46,411 nucleotides of DNA from DASUTB01 sp036374835 (GCA_036374835.1 DASUTB010000024.1:1-46411), one strand, 5' to 3'. Counted from the stretch's first letter, positions 15,044 through 23,316 are shown. Numbers and translations are program-made. The notes: generated by a model not told the origin, from the letters alone.

Positions 15044-16024
15044 ATGGACAGCCGCACTCTCGGAAACGAGCTTGCGGTCTCCGCCCTCGGGCTCGGCTGC
15101 ATGGGCATGAGCTTCGCCTACGGACCGGCAGCCGACCGGCAGGAGATGATCAACCTCATTCGGACGGCAGTGGAGCGCGGTGTCACATTCTTCGACACCG
15201 CCCAGGTCTACGGCCCGTTCACGAACGAGGACCTGGTGGGTGAGGCACTTGCGCCGGTGCGGGACCAGGTGGTGATCGCCACGAAGTTCGGATTCGACTT
15301 CGATGCCGACGGCAAGCAGGTCGGACTCAGCAGCCGGCCCGAGTACATCCGGCAGATGACCGACGGCTCGCTCAAGCGGCTCAGGGTGGAGGCCATCGAC
15401 CTCTACTACCAGCATCGGGTGGACCCGCAGGTCCCGATCGAGGACGTAGCGGGGACGGTGAAGGAGTTGATCGAAGAAGGCAAGGTCAAGCACTTCGGGC
15501 TCTCAGAGGCAGGTGTGCAGACCATCCGGCGCGCCCACGCGGTGCAGCCGGTGACAGCCCTGCAGAGCGAGTACTCGCTGTGGTGGCGAGAGCCCGAAGA
15601 GCAGATCCTGCCCACTCTCGAAGAGCTGGGGATCGGCTTCGTCCCGTTCAGCCCGCTGGGCAGGGGCTTTCTCACCGGAAAGATCGACGACACAACGACG
15701 TTCGACAGCTCAGATCTTCGCAATACCGTTCCGCGATTCACACCGGAGAATCGGAGAGCGAATCGCGCGCTGGTGGACCTGCTTGGCGATATCGCGGCGC
15801 GGAAGGAGGCCACTGTGGCGCAGGTTGCCCTCGCCTGGCTGCTGGCTCGCAAGCCGTGGATCGTGCCGATTCCCGGCACGAGGAGACTGGCGCGGCTGCA
15901 CGAGAACATCGGTGCGGCAACCGTCTCGCTCACATCGGAGGAGATCGACGAGATCGACGGCGCGGGAATCACGGTGCACGGAGAACGGTACTCCGAAAGT
16001 GCGCAACGTATGATCGATCGCTAG
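15044..16024 (+). CDS. Aldo/keto reductase
   Basis: 326 aa. The AKR catalytic tetrad is in place: D51 (FFDTAQVYG), Y56, K81 (IATKFGF) and H124 (YYQHRVD). The C-terminal NADPH-binding block IPGTRRLARLHENIGA is present. The N-terminus LGLGCMGMSFAYGPA is typical of the broad AKR11/13-like group common in actinomycetes; such enzymes reduce aldehydes and ketones with NADPH. Start ATG has GCGAAGGAGAAC upstream. Its divergent XRE regulator is broken, so it may have lost its specific control. The physiological substrate is unknown. Confidence 0.92.
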   Translation: MDSRTLGNELAVSALGLGCMGMSFAYGPAADRQEMINLIRTAVERGVTFFDTAQVYGPFTNEDLVGEALAPVRDQVVIATKFGFDFDADGKQVGLSSRPEYIRQMTDGSLKRLRVEAIDLYYQHRVDPQVPIEDVAGTVKELIEEGKVKHFGLSEAGVQTIRRAHAVQPVTALQSEYSLWWREPEEQILPTLEELGIGFVPFSPLGRGFLTGKIDDTTTFDSSDLRNTVPRFTPENRRANRALVDLLGDIAARKEATVAQVALAWLLARKPWIVPIPGTRRLARLHENIGAATVSLTSEEIDEIDGAGITVHGERYSESAQRMIDR

Positions 16025-16073
16025 CCGACGCTGGTCGATTCTTCAGGCGATCGGTGAGGGACAGGATGGGGCA

Positions 16074-16301
16074 ATGGGTAAGGGCGTGACTGTTCACGAG
16101 CTGCCGGGCATCGGCAAGCGGTACGACATCGATCTCGGGCGTCCTGACCAGCGGATCTCTGTGGTCGTTCGCGGCGGTGGCATGCGGGATCTTTATGTCT
16201 TCGCGTCGTCGTCGGCCGACCCGACGGCGGTGATCGAGCTGTCCGAGGAGCAGGCGCGCAAGGTCGGGGCAGTGCTGGCCCAGACGTTCTTCGAGTCCTG
16301 A
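16074..16301 (+). CDS. Small antiporter regulatory subunit (KhtT N-domain-like)
   Basis: 75 aa: VTVHELPGIGKRYDIDLGR at the front and IELSEEQARKVGAVL at the end. This is the N-terminal domain found in cation:proton antiporter regulatory subunits (KhtT/YhaT type), which are usually about 160 aa with a C-terminal TrkA-C ligand domain. Here only the N-domain is present. It lies 20 bp before the KefB-type antiporter, so a partner role is likely. Start ATG 16074 has GATGGGG just upstream; the start is moderately certain. Confidence 0.75.
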   Translation: MGKGVTVHELPGIGKRYDIDLGRPDQRISVVVRGGGMRDLYVFASSSADPTAVIELSEEQARKVGAVLAQTFFES

Positions 16302-16321
16302 GCCGGCGCGAAGGCTGACTG

Positions 16322-17818
16322 ATGCACGTCGAACTGATCGGCTTGGGCGCCATTGTGCTGCTGGCCGGGCTGCTCGCGCGGCTCGGCCGCCGCGTCGGCA
16401 TGCCGAGTATTCCGTGTTACATGGTGGTCGGGATCCTGTTGGGCCCGGGCACGCCGGGGCCCGTGCTCATCGAGCATCCCGAGGACCTGGCCGTGCTGGC
16501 TGCGCTCGGATTGGTGTTGCTGCTGTTCCATCTCGGTGTTGAGTTCCCGGTGGAGCAGGTGCTCGGCAGTGGAGGCCGGCTGTTTGCCGCGGCGGCCTGT
16601 TACATCGGGTTGAATGTCACGGCGGGCCTGTCGCTAGGGCTCGCGCTGGGTTGGGGCATACCGGAGGCGCTGGTGATCGCCGGTGCACTCGGCATCTCGT
16701 CCTCGGCGATCGCCACCAAACTGCTTATCGAGCTACATCGGCTGACCAACGCCGAGACGCCTGTGATCCTCGGCATCATCGTGATCGAGGATCTGTTCCT
16801 GGCGTTCTACCTTGCACTGCTGGCTCCAGTGCTGTCCGATGCCGACTCGCCGCTCGAGCTGGCGGGGGACGTTGCGCTCAGCTTCGGGTTCCTGCTGCTG
16901 CTGTTCATGGTCGCGCGATATGGCGCCCGCGCGATCGGCTGGCTGGTCGGGAGCCGTGAGGACGAGTTGCTGGCCGTGCTAGTGATCGGCCTAGTGGTGC
17001 TGGTGGCCGGCGTGTCCCAGGAGGTCGGTGTCTCCGATGCGATCGGCGCGCTGCTGATCGGCTTGGTGGTGTCACGCACGTCCGTCCGCGAACGTGTCGA
17101 ACGGCTGGTACTGCCGCTTCGGGACGTGTTCGCGGCGGTGTTCTTCGTGGTGTTCGGGCTGAGCATCGACATCGGCGACCTCGGAGGAGTCGCCGTGCCG
17201 GCGGTCATCGCCGTGATGGTGACGCTCGTGGCGAACCTGCTCGCCGGTGTCGCCGCCGCGCGGCTGTTCGGTTTCAACCAGCGCGGAGCGACCAACATCG
17301 GGCTCACCATCCTGGGTCGCGGCGAGTTCTCGCTGATCTTGGCGACTTTGGCGATCGCCGCGGGGCTCGACGGACGGATCGGCCCGTTCGTCGCGCTGTA
17401 CGTCCTGATCCTGGCCGTACTCAGCCCGCTTCTCGCCGCCAATTCCCAGTACGTCGCGCGCCGGCTGCCTGACTGGCTGCTCCGCCGCGGCTGGCGCTAC
17501 GTCCGGGACGAAACGATCAGCACCTCGTGCACCCATCTCGACCAGATCCGTATCACAGACACCGATCTCGATGTCTGTCTCCAGTGCGCCGAACTCGGCG
17601 AGGATTGGGTTGAACTTCGCCTCTGCACCACCTGCGGCGTGGTCGCATGCTGCGACGACTCGCCACACAAACACGCCTCCACCCACGCCGCGAGCACCGG
17701 GCACCCAATCGTCGAAGCACTCGTCCCCGATGATCACTGGCGGTACTGCTACGTCGACGAAGTGCTGGTCCGGGCGCCGGTCGGCCGGGCCGAGCGCGCG
17801 GACGCAGCGCAGGCCTGA
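16322..17818 (+). CDS. CPA2/KefB-type cation:proton antiporter fused to UBP-type zinc finger
   Basis: 498 aa. Residues 1-385 form a Na+/H+ exchanger domain of about 12 helices, with LGVEFPVEQV, GALGISSSAIATKLL, FGLSIDIGDLG and LGRGEFSLIL, as in KefB/KefC. There is no TrkA-N (RCK) nucleotide domain. Residues ~400-480 instead carry a UBP-type zinc finger: C403, C419/C422, C435/C438, C443/C444, H449, H455 and H461 in the order CTHL, CLQC, LCTTCGVVACC, HKHASTH, GHPI. UBP fingers bind ubiquitin C-termini in eukaryotes; in actinobacteria their role is unknown. It is preceded by a small regulatory subunit gene and followed by a broken response-regulator/thioredoxin-reductase gene. Confidence 0.85.
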   Translation: MHVELIGLGAIVLLAGLLARLGRRVGMPSIPCYMVVGILLGPGTPGPVLIEHPEDLAVLAALGLVLLLFHLGVEFPVEQVLGSGGRLFAAAACYIGLNVTAGLSLGLALGWGIPEALVIAGALGISSSAIATKLLIELHRLTNAETPVILGIIVIEDLFLAFYLALLAPVLSDADSPLELAGDVALSFGFLLLLFMVARYGARAIGWLVGSREDELLAVLVIGLVVLVAGVSQEVGVSDAIGALLIGLVVSRTSVRERVERLVLPLRDVFAAVFFVVFGLSIDIGDLGGVAVPAVIAVMVTLVANLLAGVAAARLFGFNQRGATNIGLTILGRGEFSLILATLAIAAGLDGRIGPFVALYVLILAVLSPLLAANSQYVARRLPDWLLRRGWRYVRDETISTSCTHLDQIRITDTDLDVCLQCAELGEDWVELRLCTTCGVVACCDDSPHKHASTHAASTGHPIVEALVPDDHWRYCYVDEVLVRAPVGRAERADAAQA

Positions 17819-17840
17819 GTACAGGAGTCCGACGGCATCC

Positions 17841-17981
17841 AGGCCGGTACTGCTCAGCGTGGATGACGACCCTGCGGTGAGCCGCGCCCTGGCTCGTGAC
17901 CTCCGCCGCCGGTACGGCGCGAGCCACCGGGTTGTGCGGAGTGCGAGTGGTTCAACGGCTCTCGATGCACTGCGCGAGCTG
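17841..17981 (+). pseudogene. Stump of fused response regulator/thioredoxin-disulfide reductase
   Basis: In frame from AGG 17841 the DNA reads RPVLLSVDDDPAVSRALARD, then LRRRYGASHRVVRSASGSTA and LDALREL, the N-terminal receiver start of actinobacterial fused response regulator/thioredoxin reductases (normally about 550 aa). No start codon stands before it, similarity ends at about 17981 and a stop follows at 18057, on the far side of the IclR stop codon. The full gene is a common neighbour of UBP-finger genes, so this is a relic of that arrangement. The 208-bp gap between the antiporter and the IclR gene holds nothing else. Confidence 0.7.
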
Positions 17982-18026
17982 CCGAGCGTAGCGAGGGCGC
18001 GATACCACCGGCGGTATTGGCGCGGA

Positions 18027-18833
18027 CTACCGCGACGACCTGTCGAGAGGCGTGCGTAGCGGATGATCGAATCCGCGTTCGGTGAGCTTGGTGGCGGCCA
18101 ACCGGAGTTCGGCCGCGAACTCATCGATCCTGTCGTCGGTGAACCGGCTGGTCGGCCCGCTGAACGACAGCGCGGCAACCACGTCGTCGAATCGTCCCTT
18201 GACGGGTACTGCGACGGCCGAGAGCCCGACCTCGCGCTCGCCGTGGCTTACCGCGAAGCCGCGATCGCGGGCCTCGGCGATCCAGGCACGAAGTGTGCTC
18301 GCGTGATCCGTACCGAACGGGGACGCCGCGGCCACTTGGTATAGCAGGTCGTCCCCAGCGTTCTGCAACAGGATCTTGGACGAGGCACCTGCCCAGAGCG
18401 GGAGTTCATCCCCGACCTTCACCACATGCCGAAGCGGCATCGGGCTTTCTTCCTGCACGACGCACACCCGGGAGAGCCGATGCACGACGTAGATGTTCAC
18501 GGTCTCCTTCTGCCGGTCTGCGAGATCGCGCATGAGTGCGCGAGTCTCCGCCGGAGCTTCCCAGGTCGTCTTCGCGAGGTGGGCCCACCGCCAAAGGCCG
18601 GGGCCGGCCATGTACCCGGTGGGAGTCGCCGAGAGCAGACCGTTGTTGTCGAGCGTCTGCACGATACGCAGAACGGTGGTCTTCGGTAGCCGGGTGGCCT
18701 CGACGATCTCCCTGATGGTGATCGCCGGACGTTGCTCGGTCAGCAAGGACATGATCTCCACCGCGCGTTGCACGCTGCGCACGCCACCACTTCCGGCTCC
18801 GTCGTGATCCGGCGGCGTCGGCTCGGTCGGCAC
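18027..18833 (-). CDS. IclR-family transcriptional regulator
   Basis: 268 aa from GTG 18833, chosen because AAGGAG stands 7 bp upstream; ATG 18851 would contain that site. Residues ~15-75 are the winged helix-turn-helix (VRSVQRAVEIMSLL, ITIREIVEATRLPKTTVLRI); residues ~90-265 are the effector domain with SPMPLRHVVKVGDELPLWAGA, ASSKILLQ and GLSAVAVPVKG. IclR proteins bind palindromes near promoters and respond to small acids. It is the last gene after the CoA-transferase and citryl-CoA-lyase-like genes on the same strand (92-bp gap), so likely autoregulated through the site at 21078. The same site type lies before the two other operons of the proposed pathway. Confidence 0.92.
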   Translation of the reverse strand: MPTEPTPPDHDGAGSGGVRSVQRAVEIMSLLTEQRPAITIREIVEATRLPKTTVLRIVQTLDNNGLLSATPTGYMAGPGLWRWAHLAKTTWEAPAETRALMRDLADRQKETVNIYVVHRLSRVCVVQEESPMPLRHVVKVGDELPLWAGASSKILLQNAGDDLLYQVAAASPFGTDHASTLRAWIAEARDRGFAVSHGEREVGLSAVAVPVKGRFDDVVAALSFSGPTSRFTDDRIDEFAAELRLAATKLTERGFDHPLRTPLDRSSR

Positions 18834-18925
18834 GTCCTCGCTCCTTAACATCGGCACTGTGGCGTGGCCGGGTGTCGCACAGCCTAGTCGCCCGCCACAG
18901 GCTAGTCGTCCGCCATCGTCTCCCG

Positions 18926-19732
18926 CTACGTGCCTGCCGGGCCACGGTAGGTCGGCAGGATCGACGGTGGTAGGGGCCCCTTGTTTCGCCTCCCGGACTG
19001 CGACTCCTCCCACGCGTGCGCCAGAATGCCAACGCTCCGGCTCAGCACGAACAGACCGCGGGCCAAAGGTGGCGGAAAGCCGAGCTCGCCGTAGATGATC
19101 GCGGTAAGTCCGTCGATATTGATCGGGAGGCTCTTTCCAAGCGCCAGGGTGGACTTCTCGACGGCGAGTCCGGCACGAAGATGATCTCCCGGGATGTGAC
19201 CGCCGTCCCTGGCACGGGTCACGAGCTCGATGAGCGGCTCGCGCCGGGGATCGACGGGATGGAACCGATGACCGAATCCGGGGATGTAGCGGTACTCGGA
19301 GCGCCACGCCTGTAGCGTCGCGTCGGCCGCGTCGTCGATCGCGTCGCCTTGCGCCTCGCGCCGAAGCACCTCGGCGAGTAACTCCATACACTGCTGACCG
19401 GCGCCGCCGTGGACATCGCCGAGCAGATTCACTCCGGTGGCCACCGCGTTGTTGAGGCCCACCCCGCACGTTGCGGCCATTCGCGCCGCTGCGATGGACG
19501 GCGCCTGGGGCCCGTGGTCGGCGGCGGCGACCAGCGCCGCTTCCAAGAGCCGAACCTGCTCCTCGGAGGGCCGCTCGGCGCGAAGCATCAACCAGACGAC
19601 CTCGATGAAGCCGTAGTCACTGATCACTTCACTGATCGGGACGTCGCGGTACGCGATGACGCCCGGGGCCATCTTGGTGATCGACGTCGCCCACCAGTCG
19701 GCGACCGTCGAGTCGTCCACGTGTTCACTCAT
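18926..19732 (-). CDS. Short citrate-synthase-like protein (citryl-CoA lyase-like)
   Basis: 268 aa against about 370-430 for citrate synthase. The active-site residues are kept: H108 (GDVHGGAGQ), H155 (GFGHRFHPVDPR) and D207 (NIDGLTA); the usual large-domain N-terminus is missing. Proteins of this size and pattern are annotated as citryl-CoA lyase-like and would cleave a citryl-CoA-type thioester to acetyl-CoA and a 2-oxo acid, or run the condensation. The ATG overlaps the CoA-transferase stop (ATGA at 19729-19732), so the two proteins are translationally coupled. Together they could activate and split a citrate- or citramalate-like acid (inference). Confidence 0.82.
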   Translation of the reverse strand: MSEHVDDSTVADWWATSITKMAPGVIAYRDVPISEVISDYGFIEVVWLMLRAERPSEEQVRLLEAALVAAADHGPQAPSIAAARMAATCGVGLNNAVATGVNLLGDVHGGAGQQCMELLAEVLRREAQGDAIDDAADATLQAWRSEYRYIPGFGHRFHPVDPRREPLIELVTRARDGGHIPGDHLRAGLAVEKSTLALGKSLPINIDGLTAIIYGELGFPPPLARGLFVLSRSVGILAHAWEESQSGRRNKGPLPPSILPTYRGPAGT

Positions 19733-20922
19733 GATGCCGCCACGTCATGATCCGGTGCGGAGCTCGTGGCACTTGTGAGTGTCGCGGCGGTGTGCTCGCC
19801 GAGCAGGGGTGGGGGCAGGATCGGGATGCTCGGCTTGCCGTCGAACATGGCGCCGTTACCGACGACCCGAACTGTCCGCTCATCACGGCCTGGCATCGGC
19901 AGGTCGGCGAAGAAGCCGCGAACGTGCAATTGCTCAAGATTCATCGCCTCCGGTAGGGACAGGACACGCGCCGCCGGCACACCGGCCGCGGACAACTCCT
20001 CTTCCCACTCGATCGCGGGCCGTGACCGGAGGGCTTTGTTCAGCTCGCGGTTGAGGGCGTCCCGGTTCAGTATGCGGGCCTCCCGGTCGCGGAATCTGTC
20101 GTCGTCGAGCAGGTCCGGCCGGTCGATGACCCGGCACAGCTCGACGTACTGCTCCTGCCGGTTGGCTGCGATGTTCAACGGGCCGTCGGCTGCGCGGAAC
20201 GTCCCGGACGGGGCGGACGTCGCATTCTGGTCGCCCATCGGGCCCGACTCGACACCGCTGATCAGGTAGTTCGATACCGCCCAGCCCATCGCGGAGATCG
20301 ACGCTTCCAGCATCGAGACGTCGATCAGGCAGCCCGTCCCGGACGTTCCGCGGCCGGCCAGCGCGGCACTGATCGCCATCGCCGCCGCCAGGCCGCCGAT
20401 CGTGTCGCAGATGGGGAATCCGACCCGAAGCGGGGCGGTCTCCGGTGTTCCGGTAATGCTCATCATCCCCGACAGGCCTTGGATGATCTGGTCGTACGCC
20501 GGCCTGTCGCGCATCGGCCCTGATTGCCCGAAGCCGGATATGGCACAGTACACGAGCCTCGGGTTGACCTGTTCCAGCTGCGGATAGGAAAGCCCTAGGC
20601 GCTCCATGACGCCGGGCCGGAAGTTTTCGACGAGCACGTCGCAATCTTTGATCATCTCGAGGAAGGCGTGCTTGCCCGGCTCGCTCTTGAGGTCGAGTTC
20701 CACCGACTTCTTGCCGGCGTTCTGGGCAAGGAAGGACGTGCCGAGCCCTTGCGCGTTCAGGTCGGCGTCGGCACCTAGCTGCCGAGCCAGGTCGCCACGT
20801 CCGGGAGCCTCGACCTTGATGACCTCCGCCCCCAGCAGAGCGAGCTGGTATGTGCAGTATGGCCCGGCGAGTACGTTGGTAAGGTCGAGCACCTTGACGC
20901 CGGCCAGCGGGCCATCTCTCAT
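19729..20922 (-). CDS. CaiB/BaiF family III CoA-transferase
   Basis: 397 aa. Family III features: VKVLDLTNVLAGPYCTYQLA, GAEVIKVEAPGRGD, the DVLVENFRPGVMERLGL block, PRLVYCAISGFGQSGP, catalytic D144 in RPAYDQIIQG, and SMLEASISAMG. These enzymes move CoA between carboxylic acids through an aspartyl-CoA anhydride. First gene of the minus-strand operon, translationally coupled to the citryl-CoA-lyase-like gene. ATG 20922 has AAGGAG upstream. The substrate acid is unknown; the coupling points to a citrate-like tri- or dicarboxylate. The putative IclR operator at 21078 lies upstream, between this gene and the divergent aldehyde dehydrogenase. Confidence 0.92.
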   Translation of the reverse strand: MRDGPLAGVKVLDLTNVLAGPYCTYQLALLGAEVIKVEAPGRGDLARQLGADADLNAQGLGTSFLAQNAGKKSVELDLKSEPGKHAFLEMIKDCDVLVENFRPGVMERLGLSYPQLEQVNPRLVYCAISGFGQSGPMRDRPAYDQIIQGLSGMMSITGTPETAPLRVGFPICDTIGGLAAAMAISAALAGRGTSGTGCLIDVSMLEASISAMGWAVSNYLISGVESGPMGDQNATSAPSGTFRAADGPLNIAANRQEQYVELCRVIDRPDLLDDDRFRDREARILNRDALNRELNKALRSRPAIEWEEELSAAGVPAARVLSLPEAMNLEQLHVRGFFADLPMPGRDERTVRVVGNGAMFDGKPSIPILPPPLLGEHTAATLTSATSSAPDHDVAAS

Positions 20923-21077
20923 TAAATGATCTCCTTAGTGCGGGTTCTCGTGGAGCCCGGTCGGGTCTTTCGATGCGGTAGGGCACACCTGCTGCTCGAC
21001 ATTCGGGTACACGATGGCGTGGAAACCATCGGCGCCACGCCGTGCCGAGCCGGTTTTCTGACGATACGGTAGCATCA

Positions 21078-21110
21078 GGTCCGCAATACGGTCCAGATGA
21101 ACCACTAGAC
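21078..21110. promoter_or_regulatory. Putative IclR operator, copy B
   Basis: GGTCCGCAATACGGTCC at 21078-21094, followed by AGATGAACCACTAGAC (21095-21110). This is the reverse complement order of copy A and nearly identical to it. It lies in the 204-bp divergent region between the CoA-transferase and aldehyde dehydrogenase genes, 16 bp before the latter start, so one site could control both. A weak promoter (GTGCCG 21042, N17, TACGGT 21065) points to the aldehyde dehydrogenase. Confidence 0.65.
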
Positions 21111-21126
21111 GGTCTTGGAGAAGCCT

Positions 21127-22578
21127 ATGAGCCACCATGCACCTTGCTATATCGCCGGCCGGTGGCGTGACGACGGCGACCGGACCGAACGCACCGGCCC
21201 GTACACCGGTGACATCGTCAGCGCCGCGACGATCGCCGATGCCGAGACCGTCGACAAGGCGCTCGAGTTCGCGGCGGACGCGCACAAGCGGGTCGCGGAG
21301 TACTCGCCGGCCGCGCGAGCCGAGGTGCTCGATCGAGCTGCGGGCATGGTGGACGAACGGCGCGACGAGTTCGCCCGCCTGCTCGCGCTGGAACTCGGCA
21401 AACCGATGAAGGACGGCCGCGGCGAAATGGTGCGGGTCGCCGACACGCTTCGGGTGAGCGCCGCCGAGGCTCGGCGTATCGGTGGCGAGGTGATCCCCAC
21501 GGGAGGTTGGCCGCGCGGTGTGAACACCACGGCATTCACGTATCGCGCACCGGTCGGGGTCGTCGCCGCAATAACGCCGTTCAATGCCCCGGCCAATCTT
21601 CTGGCCCACAAGCTGGCGCCCTCGTTCGCGGCCGGCAACCACACCATCGTCAAGCCGCCGCCCCAAGCGCCCGCGGTTTCGACCGAACTCGTGCGGCTCC
21701 TGCTGGAAGCCGGCCTGCCGGGTGACGGGGTCCAGGTCGTGCACGGTGGTGCGGATGTCGGCGCGGCGCTGTGCTCGTCGCCGCATGTGGCGGCGGTGAG
21801 TTTCACCGGCAGTGCCGCCGCCGGAGACGCGGTCGCCCGCGCGGCGGGTCCGAAACGCGTGGTGCTCGAACTCGGAGGCAATGCCGCGACGATCGTGTGC
21901 GAGGACGCGGACGTGCCTGCGGCTGCCGGCATGGTGGCAGCGACCGGGTTCAGCAACAGTGGCCAGAGCTGCATCTCGGTTCAGCGGGTGTACGTGCACC
22001 GGTCGATATTCCGAGAGTTCACCGATGCCACGGTGGCGGCCGCCAACGGGTTGTCGGTAGGTGATCCGTTGGATGAGTCGACCGATGTCGGCAGCATGGT
22101 CGACCCAGCCGCGGCCGCGCGGGTCGAGACCTGGGTGGCCGAAGCGTCCCGCGAGGGCGCGACCATCGCGTGTGGCGGATCGCGATCGGGAGCGACCATG
22201 GCTCCCACGGTCGTGGTCGATCCGAGCCCGCAATCGCGCGTGGTCGTCGAAGAGATCTTCGGAGCAGTGGTGGTGGTGGTTCCGTATGACGACTTCGACG
22301 CGGTCATCGAGGTGTGCAACCGGAGCAGGTACGGCTTGCAGGCCGGGCTGTTCACCCGGGACGTCCACCGGGTGTTCGACGCCTGGCGGCGGCTGGATGT
22401 CGGCGGTCTCGTGGTGGGGGGAACGTCGAACTATCGCCTCGATCACGTGCCGTTCGGCGGTGTGAAGGACTCGGGTATCGGGCGGGAGTCGCCGCGCTGG
22501 ATGATCGACGAGTACACCGTCCTCAAGACGCTCATGTTGCGGGACATGTCGTTGTGGGGGCACATCCCGACGGCGTGA
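21127..22578 (+). CDS. NAD(P)-dependent aldehyde dehydrogenase
   Basis: 483 aa. The ALDH catalytic set is complete: N153 (ITPFNAPANL), K176 (TIVKPPPQ), E248 (VVLELGGN) and C282 (NSGQSCISVQRVYV), with the C-terminal GGVKDSGIGRESPRW block. The subgroup resembles lactaldehyde/glyceraldehyde/succinate-semialdehyde-type enzymes; the exact aldehyde is not predictable. Start ATG 21127 has GGAGAAG upstream; a TTG at 21115 is less likely. It is single, divergent from the CoA-transferase operon and convergent with the TetR gene. In the proposed pathway it could oxidise the aldehyde made by the ThDP enzyme encoded at 24360 (inference). Confidence 0.93.
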   Translation: MSHHAPCYIAGRWRDDGDRTERTGPYTGDIVSAATIADAETVDKALEFAADAHKRVAEYSPAARAEVLDRAAGMVDERRDEFARLLALELGKPMKDGRGEMVRVADTLRVSAAEARRIGGEVIPTGGWPRGVNTTAFTYRAPVGVVAAITPFNAPANLLAHKLAPSFAAGNHTIVKPPPQAPAVSTELVRLLLEAGLPGDGVQVVHGGADVGAALCSSPHVAAVSFTGSAAAGDAVARAAGPKRVVLELGGNAATIVCEDADVPAAAGMVAATGFSNSGQSCISVQRVYVHRSIFREFTDATVAAANGLSVGDPLDESTDVGSMVDPAAAARVETWVAEASREGATIACGGSRSGATMAPTVVVDPSPQSRVVVEEIFGAVVVVVPYDDFDAVIEVCNRSRYGLQAGLFTRDVHRVFDAWRRLDVGGLVVGGTSNYRLDHVPFGGVKDSGIGRESPRWMIDEYTVLKTLMLRDMSLWGHIPTA

Positions 22579-22594
22579 CTGCGGCGGTCCGGCG

Positions 22595-23239
22595 TCATTT
22601 CCCCGTGAGGTATGCGACGAGCATGTCGCCGAGGAGCCGCCGCTGATGGCTGTGTCGGGCGGGGTTCATGAGGTCACGCCCGAACAGGACGCCGAACGTG
22701 TGGGCGTTCGCCACGGGGAACACGCAGTAGGCGCTGATCATCATGTGCACGTCCAGGGCGTCCACGCCGCTACGGAACACACCTATCTCGCGCCCACGGG
22801 CCAGGATGCGCTCGAGCAGCTCGATGACCGGACGGTTCGAGGACGCCACGGCCGTCGACTTCGCGATGTGTTCGCCGCGGTGGATGTTCTCCACGCTGAC
22901 CAGGCGTAGAAAGTCTGGATGCGCGGTGTGGTGGTCGTATGTGAGCTCGGCGAGCCGGCGGATGGCCGCAGTGGGATCGAGGCCTTCGACGTCCAAACCT
23001 TGCTCCGCTTCACGAATGCCGGAATACGCCCGCTCGAGTACCGCGATCCACAACTGCTCCTTGCTGCCGAAGTAGTAGTAGATCATCCGTTTGGTGCACT
23101 GAGTCTGTTCGGCGATCTTGTCGATACGGGCACCTGAGTACCCACTGTCGGCGAACTCGCGGGTTGCGACATCCAGGATGTCCTCGCGCGTGCGATCCGC
23201 ATCCCTTGTCCGGTCCATCTCCACCTGTCGATTGTCCAT
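22595..23239 (-). CDS. TetR/AcrR-family transcriptional regulator
   Basis: 214 aa. Residues ~15-65 form the TetR helix-turn-helix: REDILDVATREFADSGYSGA, IDKIAEQTQCTKRMIYYYFG and SKEQLW. The C-terminal ligand domain (MISAYCVFPVANAHTFG) is of the type found in catabolic TetR repressors. ATG 23239 has AAGAGG upstream. It is divergent from the quinate/shikimate dehydrogenase gene, with a 14-bp palindrome between them at 23286. The same motif lies before the dehydroshikimate-dehydratase-like gene at 9451, so this protein probably controls the shikimate branch. Confidence 0.92.
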   Translation of the reverse strand: MDNRQVEMDRTRDADRTREDILDVATREFADSGYSGARIDKIAEQTQCTKRMIYYYFGSKEQLWIAVLERAYSGIREAEQGLDVEGLDPTAAIRRLAELTYDHHTAHPDFLRLVSVENIHRGEHIAKSTAVASSNRPVIELLERILARGREIGVFRSGVDALDVHMMISAYCVFPVANAHTFGVLFGRDLMNPARHSHQRRLLGDMLVAYLTGK

Positions 23240-23282
23240 GTTTCCTCTTGGTTTCCGGGTAGGACGCGGCTATCGTGCAACG

Positions 23283-23302
23283 AACGTACTAGTTAGTACA
23301 TA
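23283..23302. promoter_or_regulatory. Putative TetR operator between tetR and shikimate dehydrogenase
   Basis: GTACTAGTTAGTAC (23286-23299) is a perfect inverted repeat of 6-bp arms with a 2-bp centre. It lies in the 77-bp divergent region, 44 bp before the TetR start and 17 bp before the dehydrogenase start. The longer 20-bp match recurs at 9491. Confidence 0.7.
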
Positions 23303-23316
23303 CGAAATGGGTATAC

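Noticed and set aside
18852..19469. N-terminal extension of the IclR regulator to 480 aa
   Set aside because: It runs antisense-like through the citryl-CoA-lyase-like gene in another frame; GTG 18833 has a ribosome site and gives a normal IclR length.
20935..22563. 542-codon minus-strand frame opposite the aldehyde dehydrogenase
   Set aside because: The plus frame keeps all ALDH catalytic residues; the minus frame is a shadow.
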